A DNA stretch of 64,000 nt from NCBI GenBank assembly GCA_029948255.1, contig JALIZF010001912.1, positions 868,001 to 932,000 on the forward strand, given 5' to 3'. Within the stretch, counting starts at the first letter, position 1. Each line of letters begins with the position of its first letter. Both the position numbers and the translations under genes were made by a program. The notes beneath the pieces were generated by a model. That model saw nothing but the letters and a program-made list of their open reading frames with translations, was not told the DNA's origin and made no database searches. Source of the stretch: Telmatactis stephensoni. Lineage: Eukaryota; Cnidaria; Anthozoa; Actiniaria; Isophelliidae. Positions 1-11,702 of the stretch are shown here, in pieces.

Positions 1-80
1 TCCCTCTCTTCCTCTCTCTGTCTCTGTCTCTCTGTCTGTCTGTCTGTTTCTGTCTCTGTCTCGCTCTCTCTCTCTGCCTC
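1..80. repeat. (TC)n / (TCTG)n microsatellite
   Basis: Pyrimidine-rich simple repeat made of TC, TCTG and TCTC units at the left edge of the window. No coding content is seen. Confidence 0.85.
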
Positions 81-237
81 ACTGAACAAGATAAGTGAAA
101 GAAAGAACAAAGTATGTAACAGTGATTTCTTACTTATATAAAGGACATTGGAGAAATATATATCAATAAGTATATTATTAATATTTTACTATAAAAATGA
201 AAAATGCATTCAGTTTTGTATTCTATATATCTAGCAA

Positions 238-505
238 AAAGATTCCATTTTTCCATGCGTTTGTACTCTAATAGATGCATAGATGACGTCATAAATGAGG
301 TGAGAACAAAGAACTGCTGTTCTCACTACGTTTTGACAATATACAGATTATTAGAATACAGACCCATGGAAAAATGGAATCTGTTTTATATGATATTCAT
401 CGAAACATTTCAACCAATCACAGCGTGCATAAGATTCAGTGACGTCATCGTGCGTATGTACTTGAATCACTCACGTTTTTCGGCCAATCAGAGCGCGCGT
501 AATAA
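238..505. mobile_element. Foldback MITE, family A copy 1
   Basis: Inverted arms near 240-291 and 350-390 share the core AGATTCCATTTTTCCATG and a conserved TACTCTAATAGATGCA block, with TGACGTCA in the left arm. The right flank carries CCAATCA, TGACGTCA and CGCGCG-type sequence also seen at the ends of the copies near 10.9 and 31.4 kb. A 115-residue open frame over this region is a by-product of the repeat. There is no transposase. Confidence 0.6.
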
Positions 506-1061
506 TTATATCAATGATTATATTAAGTATTTTATCAAAAATTGTCTTTAATTATTTGAAATGTATACACACTTCTAGTTCAATTTCTTAGAGATTTCTA
601 GCTTCTAGCTTATTAATGCCAGATTAGCAAGCGAACGTGTACAAAGTAGCTAGACAGAGGTAGTGGGACCAGAGACTTTGACCAAGAGAAAATGCGCGCG
701 ATTCCTTCTCTTACCTCATTTTCTCTTGCTTTGACTCATTGCAGGGATTCTTTCTGATATTTTTTTGTTTTTTTATCTTTAAATTTTTCATTCCCAAGAG
801 TTCTAAAAACAAAAATACCAACTAAAAAACCGAAATAACCCCGAGTGAGTCAAAATCTCTGTGTTCTAGGGTAAAATAGCACTAATCATATTCGCCCTTG
901 AGATTTGGCCTTAAGCACTAGTGCATAAGACTGACCATCCCTGGCTATGAAACTAGAGGCTTAATGTTCATTCTCAAGATATTATGCCTAAAATAGACGG
1001 CAATTATTTTATGTAAGATGCCCTAAGCTCCACTGTATGGTTTTAAGAGCTCTAACGTTAC
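506..1061. other. Intergenic, no gene seen
   Basis: AT-rich DNA. I see no exon with conserved protein similarity, no RNA gene and no clear repeat in this stretch. Confidence 0.6.
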
Positions 1062-1289
1062 CAAGAGACCATAATACTAAGAGAGCGAAACTCAGTATTG
1101 ATGTATGTGCGATGTTCACGGTGACTAAGGCTGCTTTTTAGTAACTTCGCCATCGCGTGCGCAAGGCTCTCCAACAATAGAATTTGATTTTTTACGTGCG
1201 CGCGGACTTGACCAAAATAGCCTTTGTCGCCGCGAACATCGCACAGACATCAATATTGAGTTTCGCTCTCTTAGTATTATGGTCTCTTG
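1062..1289. mobile_element. Foldback MITE, family F copy 1
   Basis: Terminal inverted repeats of about 40 bp. The left end begins CAAGAGACCATAATACTAAG and the right end is its reverse complement, reading CTTAGTATTATGGTCTCTTG. The interior contains GACTAAGGCTGC and GTGCGCAAGGCTCTC blocks that recur in a truncated copy near 15.97 kb. No coding capacity. Confidence 0.8.
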
Positions 1290-1540
1290 ACATTACCTTA
1301 TTCGTATTTTTTAAAGCTTCTGCGGTTTTTTTAAAGCCAAATCATGCAAGTGGGCTTCAATAGTGCTATTTTATGGAGACAAAAATAAAAGAGTAGTACA
1401 TTTCGCGCGAAAACGGCCACGGAAGATTTCCAACAAATTTGCAAATCTAAGTTTTTATAATTAGTGTATTTGCAATACAACTCAAATCGCAAAACGAATA
1501 ACATTTTTTTGCATAAAAACAGAAACTAGCCCATGGTCTT

Positions 1541-1692
1541 TATAGCCTGTGAACAGGCTCCAGGGAGGGAGGGAGGGGAAGTGGGAGGAAAGGGACCCGT
1601 CTCCAGTCCCTTCCCCCTCCCTTCCCCTCCCCTCCCCTAAGCTCCCCTCCCTTCCCCTCCCCTCCCCTCCCCAGAGCCTGTTCACAGTCTAG
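1541..1692. repeat. Hairpin-bounded G/C skewed repeat
   Basis: TAGCCTGTGAACAGGCTCC at the left and AGAGCCTGTTCACAGTCTA at the right form short inverted ends around a strongly strand-skewed GGGAGG/CCCCTCCC core. It looks like a small foldback element with a low-complexity filling. Confidence 0.6.
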
Positions 1693-2602
1693 GGTCTTTA
1701 AGGCTAGTATATAAAAAGATGTAACAGTTATACTTATTATCTCATATTTATGTTAAAAAGAGACTAAAAATTTTAGTCTGGATATATATGCTACCTTCTA
1801 TTTTATTATAACCAATAAAAGTCAAACTATAGACCACTGGTGTTTTGAATAGTTATGAATAGTATGTAGGTGTAGGGTCTATTGGGATTGAATGTTACTC
1901 ATTTGGTGGAATGAAAATGTCCAGGTTTTCTCTGATGGGTGAGAAGTGCCTCGCCCAAAAGTGGAACGTTTTATGGAAGGGTTACCTTTTTCATAGCATA
2001 GGAAAGGGGTATCTTCTTACACTGGAGTCATAGAAGGATTTGATATACCACAAAATGTAAACTTAGACTTATGGATAGAGACTTCATGAGTTGAGCATTG
2101 GAACTATCTTTGAAAGGGGTACCATTTTCTTTGAATGTTATTTGAAAGCTATAGATGGGTAAAGAGGGTACCTCATGTTTCAAACTATTTTAAACAAAAG
2201 TGGTAAGGGTTTTGACCTTGGGTGGAGCCTTCCTATGTAAAACATGAGTACCTCAATACTATTTTGAGACATCCACTTGCTATGAGGCATAAAAAGGCTG
2301 AATCGTCCCACAGTTTTCAAGAGTAATTTTTCTCTACTACTGGATAAAGTGTAGAGAGAAATCCACTCCCTATCCTGATACCTCCCCCCCTTTTTTCCAA
2401 GCACCCTAGGCAGTTGGTATGGAGTCTTCTGCCAAGGGTGACAACACTGCAACCAGATGCAAAGGAGATAACCTTGGACTGTATGTGATCTGCAATGATC
2501 GCCATGCCCAAATTGGTCCCCATGCTCAAAACTGTAAAAGTCGTTCCTGAACTGACCCCCAAATTCAATCTAACTTGTACATGTAACAATAGCCCACTTT
2601 TG

Positions 2603-2767
2603 ATATATGGTTGAGATTCCACACACAAAAGAATCAGTTCGAGGCTCTGGGGAACAATGCTTAGTGGTGTGCAACACAACAAATATTGTTTTGTTACGCA
2701 CTACTAAGCATTATTCCCCAGAGCCTCGTATTGATTCCTTTGTGTGCAGTAACTCAACCATATATTG
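2603..2767. mobile_element. Foldback MITE, about 165 bp
   Basis: Two arms of about 75 bp are near-perfect reverse complements. They share CGAGGCTCTGGGGAA and ATATATGGTTGAG. They flank a short AT-rich loop near 2685. Minus-strand open frames across it are repeat artefacts. Confidence 0.8.
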
Positions 2768-2773
2768 AAAGTT

Positions 2774-2937
2774 AACAAATTGAAGATAGTTTTCCATTGT
2801 CAGTACTCTTATTAATCATGGATGACGTCAAAAAATGTTCAAAACTAAAGTGGTTTCACTGCTAAGTTTTGGACATTTTTTGACGTCATCCATGATTAAT
2901 AAGAGTACTGACAATGGAAAACTATCTTCAATTTGTT
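2774..2937. mobile_element. Perfect 65-bp foldback element
   Basis: Left arm 2774-2838 and right arm 2873-2937 are exact reverse complements over 65 bp, separated by a 34-bp loop. Each arm contains TGACGTCA. The flank to 3105 repeats the GTCAGTACTCTTATTAA block and a GGCCAATCAGATCG end, so the hairpin probably sits inside a longer member of the same family that is also seen near 45.9-46.2 kb. Confidence 0.9.
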
Positions 2938-3159
2938 TTTTACAACATTATCTTAGATCTTTTCCGTCCAAATCTGTTTGAAAAACTGTCCCAAACTTTT
3001 TTCTGTAAGGACGAGCGTGACATGTTGGTGTCAGCTATTGTCAGTACTCTTATTAACAATGGCTCTTGGCCAATCAGATCGCAAGATTTTAGTCAAATGT
3101 TGTAAAATGGACTATTATTCTGTGGTCTGATTCTTTGATAATAATGTGGGGGAAAAAAC

Positions 3160-3240
3160 AATAACAAAACAAAACAAACAAACAAACAAACAAAAACAAA
3201 ACAAACAACAACAACAACAAAACAAAGCAAAAAGAGAGAG
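3160..3240. repeat. (CAAA)n / (CAA)n microsatellite
   Basis: A-rich tandem repeat with CAAA and CAA units, directly downstream of the EFCAB2 3' end on the minus strand. Confidence 0.85.
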
Positions 3241-3269
3241 AATAGTGTGTATAATGTTAATACCCATTA

Positions 3270-3275
3270 TTTATT
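3270..3275 (-). promoter_or_regulatory. Poly(A) signal for EFCAB2-like gene
   Basis: AATAAA on the minus strand, 45 bp beyond the stop codon of the EF-hand gene. Its position is ordinary for a short 3' UTR. Confidence 0.5.
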
Positions 3276-3319
3276 ACAAAAGTGTATTTACAACATCCAC
3301 AGGAAGCTAATTAAAAAGC

Positions 3320-5404
3320 TCATGTGTCCTCAACAACCATCATAGCAACAAAATCCTTGTAGAAGATCACTCCTTTTTCTGGGTCAACAGCTGCAGACAG
3401 CATTTCTTCCATCTCTTCTTGAGTGAAGGGTTCTCCTAAAAATATGAAACACAGAAGCATACATTTAAGGCTGGTGAAAAGTATATGAAAAACAGAGTTT
3501 CATGGGTGGGTGCTTGCACACTCCCATAATTTTTTCCTGCAAATTAATAGCCAGGAAAGTTATCATGCCTTTTGAGAAACAGACTCCAGGGTCGGTCGTT
3601 GGAAAAACAATCTCGGCAAGTTTCAGAATTCATGTTTGTCACACCCAAGGTCATTTACAATTGAAGGGTTCCATGTGAAAACAGCCTAAGTGTCAGACCT
3701 TTTTGATGATTTTTTTCAATAGTATAAAATGATATAATTAACTTTCCTAACTTTCCTGAAAAATCAATGTCTGGACATTCAACCACCAAAAAGTCACTTA
3801 GGTCGTTTTCACAGGAAACCCTTCATTTTTGTCAAAACACTACTATTGGCTACCTCTCTACAATGATCACCTCTCCATTATGTCTGGCATTTTGTCCCTA
3901 CCATCAACCCTATCCATACAATTACTCTGTATGACAACCTCAGTACAATAACCAGCTCTGAACAAGGGCTGGCACTTACAAGTATTAGAGTGATTTAGCA
4001 AATGTGATGCAATGAGAGAACAAGATATAAGATGACGAGTATATCACATTCGTTTGTTGCATGACTACTATTAGTCTCCCTCGCAGCTGCTACCAGTGTC
4101 ATCACACAATGCTTTCTCCCCTAAGCATTGCGTGACGACACTGGTAGCGGCTGCGAGGAAGACTAGACTACTATGAAACCACATTTTTCACATCATTTTT
4201 TTGACATTGGTGACATCAGTGGCTATTTCCAATATTTGACAATGTGTGTGTGACATCCTCATACATGCTGCATTATATTTACTAAATCACTCCAATGTGC
4301 CTCCCAAGGGGCTGTTTTGGAGAGGTTTGATTGTATCACTGGGTTCATCCATTCCTTTGGGAATCAAAAGACAAAGAACCAGTAGCCATGTTGGATGAAC
4401 AAACAAGAAATGCTAATGAGAAAGCTTTTGTTGAAGTTCATCAAAGATGGCTGCCGTGACGTCACATGCAACCCAAGAATTATATAATAGATTGCCATTT
4501 GCAACCACAGATATCATTAATTTATTTTGTGCAACTGGTTTTTGGTTCTTACCCTCTTCAGTCATGTATTTTGTTAATTCTTCAGTAGTTAAATAACCTT
4601 TCTTGTCTTGATCAAGAACATCAAAAGCTTTGGAAAGCTGATCCTCTGGAGCAGCTTTATATCTGCAAACCCCAAGATAGAATTTGTCAAAAGAATGATA
4701 AGAAGGCTGCAACACACTGAAATCGGGGGTGAATTACTCCCATATGATTTTGGGTCTTGTATAAATACCAATGTGACCCTGAGATCCTTTACATTTTATT
4801 GGCTAAAATTGCATTACAATTGGGTTAGGATTAGGGTTAGGGTATAGGAGACACATTTAACATTAAAAAAACCCTCAATTCACCTTCTCTCCAAAAGAAC
4901 CTTTAACATTGCTGGTTCAAACTTTTCAAAACGTATATATCCTGTTGGCTCGTCTTCCTCAACCTAAGGACAAAACAAGAACTCAGTTACCATATTCGAG
5001 TATTCACAAAGTCGACAGTAACTGTTTATTTTATGCACAGAGAGTACAGAGAAAACAACCAAATCTATCCACCAAGTCTATCGTACTTACATCTGCCAAA
5101 ATATCGTGAAGTTCCCCCTCAGTTGGACAACATAGCAATGACCTGACAATTGTCCCAATTTCTCTAAAAATTTTAAAAAGCTTCATGTGAACTCAGATTG
5201 GATTATCACTTCAACAATATTGAAACAACAAAATTTTAAACAATTTTCCTACCTCACATCAACTGTTTTATTCGATTCGTGGTCAAAAATATCAAAAGAT
5301 TCAGATATTTTCTTCTGTAATTCTGCTGCCATAGAATCGCCATCGTTTAATGGTTTTTCACTCGGTTCTGTGGCAGTTTCGCCAACTGTACTCCCGTCCG
5401 CCAT
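3320..5404 (-). CDS. EFCAB2: EF-hand protein EFCAB2 / dynein regulatory complex subunit 8
   Basis: Five exons join in frame: 5404-5253, 5163-5091, 4963-4884, 4662-4553 and 3435-3320, with GT..AG borders and compatible phases, giving 176 residues ending in TGA. The protein has an N-terminal low-complexity stretch and a first degenerate EF-hand (DHESNKTVDVRE). CCPTEGELHDIL follows, which is typical of the family. Next comes a canonical second loop (DQDKKGYLTTEE) and a C-terminal helix with DPEKGVIFYKDFV. Vertebrate EFCAB2 is of similar size. DRC8 is a small subunit of the axonemal nexin-dynein regulatory complex, so a ciliary role is expected. The start ATG at 5404 is followed by an uninterrupted exon. 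The gene is divergent from DDA1, whose start is 409 bp away. Confidence 0.9.
3982..4300. mobile_element. Degenerate MITE family C with nested hairpin
   Basis: AGAGTGATTTAGCAAA at the left and TTTACTAAATCACTC at the right match the ends of the intact family C copy at 30160-30396, with shared interior TATCACATTCGTT. A separate hairpin at 4072-4165 (arms around CTCGCAGCTGCTACCAGTG) is inserted in the middle. All of it lies in EFCAB2 intron 4. Confidence 0.7.
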
Positions 5405-5813
5405 CTTGTTTGGAGTGGAGGAGTTGCTATAACAACCACCACAGGAACTCCGAAGTTCTCGATGAAATTTTTGTAATTCTTTGTTTTTTATCACAAAAAC
5501 CAGAAAACATAAAAGATTAATAATTTTTTGACTAGAGACATTATAAATTCCAGTTAGCATAGACTAGATAATCATTATTGATTAGTATTGAATGATTTGC
5601 CTAAATTTTTATAAAAATTTCTTTATAATAAGTTTATCTAATGCAAAATAGATTGTTTAAAATTTCTGACATCAGGGGAAAGAAAATATTTTAATATTAT
5701 CAGTATTAACTGACTTCCTTATTACTATAATTTTCTATAATTATATTTTATACTTTTAGAACCTAGTCTTCATCATAATCGTTGTCCGAGAGGTCCTCGG
5801 TATAACTTCAATA
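5405..5813. promoter_or_regulatory. Probable bidirectional promoter, EFCAB2 / DDA1
   Basis: The 409 bp between the two start codons must carry the 5' UTRs and promoters of both divergent genes. It is AT-rich with no obvious TATA box in a fixed position and no repeat insertion, unlike the rest of the region. The promoter call rests on gene arrangement. Confidence 0.5.
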
Positions 5814-7687
5814 ATGGCGAGCAATGGTGTGGTAGGTTGAGTGTGTTTTCGTATTTTTTTCACCATTATTTTCGTTAAATCTTCACAAAATTCTCCTTCA
5901 TATCACAGAGAGATCTGTTAAAGGAGCTGCCTTCGTTTAATCAATCAAATTTTTCTCGCTATCACCGCGATTCCACATGCAAGTCCTCGGTGAGTTCCAG
6001 ACGAAGTTCCGAATTATTGTCGTATGACAATTATTCTTATCTCTTGTTGTATTTTGCTTCTAGAATCGTCGACCTGCAGTATATTTACCTACAAAAGATG
6101 TTATATCACAAGAACAAAGTAAAAGATCGTATCTTTATGTGCTTTAAACTAAAATTTCTATAATATAAAATATAATTGAATATGCAACAAAACCCAAATG
6201 CACTATTAGCTTGTTTATACGATTAGTCGATTCTTCATTAACATATAAATGCTTCGACAAATCGTTTATGCAAACCTAAGATTGCCACTGTATAGAGAGA
6301 ACTCTTTTCATGTTATTTTCTGATCGAGGAGATAAACATGTCTGATCATGTAACTTCAGTCGTATTTTTGTACATGTACTAGTAGTACCGTTGGGTACTC
6401 TTCAGCGTTCTTGGCCAAATTAGCAACACTATTGCTTTTGAAATTTGAAGTTAAAAGCTTGGAAAACAACAACTTAATTTAAAAGTGTCATGCAGATTGA
6501 ATGCATTTAATGACACAATGATGATGACCTGTATTCGTAAAAACCTTGCAAATTTTCAAACAGGAACAAAATTGATTATTTGTTTTGTCTGGAACACTAC
6601 TAGTGGTTGCCCAGCTTGTAAATTCTACTTATAAATACAAGCTAATGAATTTTATTTTATTTTTCAGCAATAGTTACAGATAAAACAAATATACTTCTTA
6701 GATATTTGCACCATCAATGGGAAGCAAAGGTAAATGCATTGAATATTTTCTCTTTCAAAATATACCAAATAATTAATATATCAAAATTCTATTTGTGTAT
6801 TTCCGTTTATTTTGGAAAGCTTACCAGTGTTTGCACAGTAACATACTGTGTCAGACAAAATTCTCAACAGGGAAAAGGTCGATAGGCTATTTTAAATCCA
6901 ACACAATGTTAGATAGTCACACAAATTGGCAGAGTTTTTTTTATGTCAGAAAACTTGATCTATTTATGTAAAAAAACCTGTTTATTCAAGTGTCCAAGTC
7001 TTCTAGTGCCTTTCGCACTAATTTTGGGACACTGTACTCTCTTACACACTACCTCTACATTAAGTATTTTGCAAATAATCACTCGACTCACATGTTGATT
7101 TTTGCCGAGGGAGGAAAAACTGGAGAACCTGGAGAAAAAACCCTCGTGGCATGGTAGAGAACAACACATCAAACAAACTCAATTCACATATGGTCCAGGC
7201 GCTCGAGCTGGGACTCGAACCCGGACCATAGTGGTGAAAGGCCAGTGCTCTAACCGCTCGGCCATCCATGCCACCCACAGATTTATGTGTCTGCTGTTTA
7301 GCATTGTATTGGATTACAGTAGCTTATTGCCCTAGTATTTTATCTCAGTGGCATTGTGTGTGATTATGCAAAAGGAGTCTAGAGAGTGAACTAGTTTGGG
7401 CTGTGTCAGTGTATAAAATACAACAAGTGGTGAATGGAAATTTGGTACACTGCATAAAAAGAGATACACATTTCCATTCATCCCTCAAATGATGTTAACG
7501 CAGGTTGTCTTGAAGGTCTGTCTACTAAAGGAGATTTTCTATGACCTCACTTCTCAAGATTTTGTCTTGTTTTTAGAATTCAAGTAAAAAAAGAGATACA
7601 GCAACAGCTGACCTTCCAGACCAGGATGACAGCATAAGGTCACGAAAAATTCAACGTGTTGATCTCGATAATGATTCACCTGACTAG
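5814..7687 (+). CDS. DDA1: DET1- and DDB1-associated protein 1
   Basis: Five exons join in frame: 5814-5831, 5909-5989, 6064-6118, 6668-6729 and 7577-7687, giving 108 residues ending in TAG. Conserved DDA1 features are visible in order: the N-terminal LLKELPSFNQSNFSRYH segment, RRPAVYLPTKD, the TDKTNILLRYLHHQWE core, and a charged Ser/Asp-rich tail with a basic RSRKIQR patch. Human DDA1 is about 102 residues, so this is full length. In animals DDA1 binds DDB1 as part of CUL4-DDB1 ubiquitin ligase assemblies. The first exon encodes only six residues. Intron 4 holds a tRNA-derived SINE. The gene is divergent from EFCAB2. Confidence 0.93.
6965..7280 (-). mobile_element. tRNA-derived SINE (family 1)
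   Basis: On the minus strand the element begins with a class-II-tRNA-like head near 7277-7190. It has an A box (TGGCCGAGCGGTTAGAG) and a B box (GGGTTCGAGTCCC), then a unique body with TCTCCAGGTTCTCCAG and an end near AATAAACAGG. It lies in DDA1 intron 4, opposite to the gene. The long body after the tRNA part shows it is a SINE and not a tRNA gene. Confidence 0.7.
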
Positions 7688-8556
7688 AACCAGCTCACCT
7701 TTGGTTAGGGAATATTTTATTTAACCAAAGATATATTATCATGTGTTCGCAGTCATTAATTTTATTTTGGAAAGTGTTGTACATGTATGTGGATAGTAGT
7801 TATCAAGTCTCTGTAATTTGTGAATGATGATTTGTAAAAATGAGCACTGCAAACAGGATAATGATGTACATTATATTGAAACTAAAGACAAACTGTTTTA
7901 ATGATGTGAATTATTATTAGCAACACCAATGTTCGACAAAGTTTAGTATGTATTATATATAAATATAATATGATCATAGATGTACAAATACTAAATTATA
8001 CTGAATTCAAGTGTAAGGTCAAAATAATTTTTGATTTATTGATTCTTTATTGCCATTTTGATAGAACTCTGTAAAAGCAGATCATGTACCCCTGAAATCA
8101 GTCATGGAAATTGGTTAAATTTTGACCAAGATATGACAGCTGGGATCACAGTTTGTTTCATTTTGGTTTCAAGAGTTTGGAACCAAGTGCTCAAATTACA
8201 GTGGTAAGGAAAATAATTTATTAATACCACAAGAACTCGGCATTTTTTAATTTTCATGCATTTGGATATTGTTCTCTTCAAAATGGGAATAAAATACTGG
8301 TAAATTAATTATTTATTTTTGATAACAACATCAATTGAGTCTATTGTTGAACCCAACAGTCTCAAACCCAGGGCAGCTGTAGTGTCAGCTGCTGGTAAAT
8401 TTTACTAACTGAAACGGACAAAATTTCCAGCTGTATTATTATTCATTATAAAAAAAAACTTTAGACAAGTTGCTGAAATCATTGCACTGAAAAAGTAAAA
8501 CTCAGTTCTACTTTTCACAATGCTCAAATCAGCAACTTTTTTTGGCCTTGCACTGT
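7688..8556. other. DDA1 3' UTR and intergenic sequence
   Basis: AT-rich sequence after the DDA1 stop, with a candidate AATAAA on the plus strand at 8288-8293. No other gene or clear repeat is seen. Confidence 0.5.
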
Positions 8557-11500
8557 CTATGTAACATCCTCTTCTACAGCTTGTTTAAGCTTGTCTTGCA
8601 ACGCAATTGTAAGACTAGTTACAGAAAAAAATGCACTGTGGTACATTGCCTTTAGAAAACGAAAAAAGTATCAAAGAAAAGTTTGAGATTAATGGAACAG
8701 TGCTGGGGAACATTGTTAGAAATACTGGCAGCTGGCCAGCCAGCACTGCTTTTTCATTCCTTCAGGCACTGAATCAAAAGTTGGCAAGACAGCACTAGCT
8801 ACTTCAAATTTGAGACTGCAGCTTAAAATTTCTGTGGAACACCGAGTTTCACATACAAGAGTTAATATGCATTTTCTGGCCACCCACTGCCATATCAGCT
8901 TGCGTGTAATTGCATTAATTAGAAATTAAAGGGTTCTGTATGCTGAACCTGTCGTTACTGACTCATGATTTCAATATCAAGCAAGCAGCCATCAAACCCA
9001 AACAACTAAGGAGTTACAAATATGTTTTTTGAAAAACATTGTAACGCTTTTGCGCATCATCTTGAACATTCGTCGTAAATACGACGAATATTCATCGAAA
9101 ATGTTTCGGCAAATTAACTCCATAGAACCGTTTTCGTTTCGTATGAATGAGAAACTTGCCGCGCAGTAACATGACAGTGTCAGTGCCGCAATGTCTATAA
9201 GAACATTCGAACAATATGCCGTTCCCCTATACCTTTTGTGTGAAACGTGAACGACTGATTTGTTTTGACGTGAAACGTGATGTAAGGTCTAAAATCTTTT
9301 TGCGTCCATGCACGTGAAAGCAAATTTTGATTTTTTGTGAACGTGAAAGAGATGATGTGATGCGCGAAAAGACCAAATATATTTGCGTGATTTCATTTTG
9401 CAAAGGGATATAGGGGACCCTGTTTTCCCATTCATACGAAATGGGTCCTAGTTGCATTACGGCCCAAGATATGGCCCTCCTCCCCTACGAAAAGTAGCCT
9501 GCTCAATTTAGGCTACGCCCAGATCAAACGGTTCATCTTATTAAAGCTCTTTGACAAAAAGAGAAACGCCGTTTCTGTGTGAATGAAAGGCCTAACCGCA
9601 GCGAAAGAGATTCGTTGTAAGATTTATCTGGATTAGCCCTCAGGGACGAAGGGAGGGAGGGCAAGGGAAGTATGTTCGGCTCATTCATGGTGTTGCAGGG
9701 CACCTGAGGCGTCAAGACAAAACAGAAGCCAAGAACTGGCAAAGGTTTGGAACGTAACAATGTCCTGCAGTACAAAGAACTCTAACCCGGAAAACAATAC
9801 ATCCTGCAATATACCAAGGAACGAACCGTGCCGTAGTGGCAGTGAGCGATTTTTAACCCAATGACATTAACCCATGGGCTTCGCTGCAGGCCCCCCCTTC
9901 TTCTCTTCATCCCCCCTCTCCCAAGAGGGCCATCGTATGCGCAAGTCAGGAGAGCAAAGTAAATGTCGGGGGGGGGGGGAAGGGTTGGTAGCACCCAAAC
10001 CTTTAGGTGGGATGTGTGAGGCGCTTGACGAAGCCTTACACTATTTCAGACCAGGAAAAAGTACTTGGCTACCCTTCCTTAGACCATGCAAAAAGGTGAT
10101 TTTCAATTAAAGATATACCGCCTATTTCAAACCAAAATGGCAGGTTTCTCTTACAGTGCGACAGCTACCAAAGCTACACAAATAAATTTCATAAATACTA
10201 TTATATCCAGTCACGATTGAGTATATACAATAAGCTCATTGACTTTGTTGACTGTAACTAACACAGAGAAAGTTTCGTAGAAACGTCTTAGTGTTTTCTG
10301 GGTCAAAACACTTAGTTACAACCGTATCCGAATAGATAATTTTAAAACTAATCAAGTGATTGAATTTGTTTTGCTTGACAAGTTACTTGCTGGAAGAACA
10401 ACTCGCTCAAAAGTTTGGGTGTGTACCCCGTTGTGTAACACCTAGTATGCACAAGTAGGAGGAGTCTCCTTTTGCTTTAAAACAAGATAGCAAGAGCTTG
10501 AGAGAACTGGTTTTCCAGCAAGACCAAGTTGATGTTTACGTGGTTTCCATTAGTCACCGATATTAAAAATCTGTTAGACCAACTTGTAGTCTATTATTCC
10601 TGGATCAGCGAAACTTGTACTCTATTGTTCCTGGATTAGCGAACAAAAGAGTTTCATACATTGATATGATGGAAAACATCGGTAATGGAATTAATAGCCA
10701 ATTTGTTTGTCAAGCGCTAGCACGGATTAGTTTTGATTGTTTAACTTAAGCTCAACTGAATTAAAAATAGAAGAACGCAATAATAAAAACTGAACCGTAT
10801 CAAATGAATCGAATAAGAATATGAATAATATAAATGCAAAATGGATAAAAATATAAAATAAGATAAATGCAAAATGAGTAAAATATATTGCCAAAAAATA
10901 TTGAGTAAAAATGTATAAAATAGTGTTGTGTAACACATACACACACATAGATAACGTCATTGAATCTTACGCGCGCTCTGATTGGTGAATATTATAATAT
11001 AAAACAAAAGCATGTTTAAAACAAACAGATTCCATTTTCCGTGGGTCTATACTCTAATAGTTGCACAAATGACGTCAAAATGTACGTGGTGAGAACAAAG
11101 AAGTACAATACGCGTACGAGACGAAGTCGAGTGGCATATATGCATAACAAACTGTTTTTCGCACCACATTTTGACGTCATCTGTGCATCTATTAGAGTAC
11201 AGACGCACGGAAAATTAAATGGAATCTATTTCTTAAATACATATCGATATTTAAAATTTTTGTTTGTTCATTGGTCTCAGCCAATCAGTGACGCAAAGGA
11301 CGTTTTCAGAAAGTTTCACTGCGAACATCTCGATATTTGTTGTAGACCCCAACAATATACATGAATATAGACACTGGAATAATTAGTTACCAATGGATCT
11401 CTGACTATATTATGCATTTTAGTCAATTGAAACCCTAACTAAACCCCCGCCCAAACTAAACCCCAGACCCCCACGACAGGGCGGTGAATTTAACGTTTAC

Positions 11501-11702
11501 CCCGGTCATCGGGGACACATTCGTTGGTTGTTAAAACTCCGTCCACCTTGGCCACGCTGTTTTGGGTCACTGTGACATAATAAACGCAATGCAGATTTTG
11601 TCCTTTTAATACAGTTTCTAAAGTAGCATCTGATATAAAACAGAATGGATCGTTATACACACAATCTACACCTGAGACTTCGAAGCCTGAGCTAGACCGC
11701 AT
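8557..11702 (-). CDS. Possible small gene, product not recognised
   Basis: I do not recognise this protein. Three minus-strand pieces join in frame: 11702-11501, 8831-8726 and 8635-8557. All have GT and AG borders and matching phases, for 128 residues. Exon A is Cys- and Val-rich (CVYNDPFCF, CVYYVTVTQNSV) and ends DDRG before GTAAAC. Exon B contains LPTFDSVPEGMKKQCW. Exon C ends with a charged helix (ALQDKLKQAVEEDVT, then stop). Codon-like texture and the phase match support a real gene, but the intron of 2.7 kb is repeat-filled and could hide more exons. The ATG at 11702 could be internal to a longer exon. An alternative acceptor for exon C exists a few bases upstream. The region around 8.6-8.8 kb could instead belong to a decayed gene. 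Confidence 0.4.
9128..9445. mobile_element. MITE family B, interrupted copy
   Basis: TTTCGTATGAATGAGAAAC at the left and CCCATTCATACGAAA at the right are the family B ends, with the internal GTCAGTGCCGCAATGTCTAT block. A GTGAAACGTGA-rich segment of about 190 bp interrupts the element after CCGTTCCCCTATA. Confidence 0.55.
10937..11305. mobile_element. Foldback MITE, family A copy 2
   Basis: The left part has CTTACGCGCGCTCTGATTGG and then the ACAGATTCCATTTTCCGTGG arm. The interior holds TACTCTAATAG and two TGACGTCA-type sites. The right arm returns as TATTAGAGTACAGACGCACG and ends in a CCAATCAGTGACG block. It has the same architecture as the copies at 0.24 and 31.3 kb. Confidence 0.75.

Noticed and set aside
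4828..4845. TTAGGGTTAGGG-like short run
   Set aside because: Only two to three units inside an EFCAB2 intron. Too short to be an interstitial telomere array, and a similar run occurs near 45470.
7190..7277. tRNA gene on the minus strand
   Set aside because: It has A and B boxes but is continuous with a SINE body and lacks a well-paired acceptor stem.
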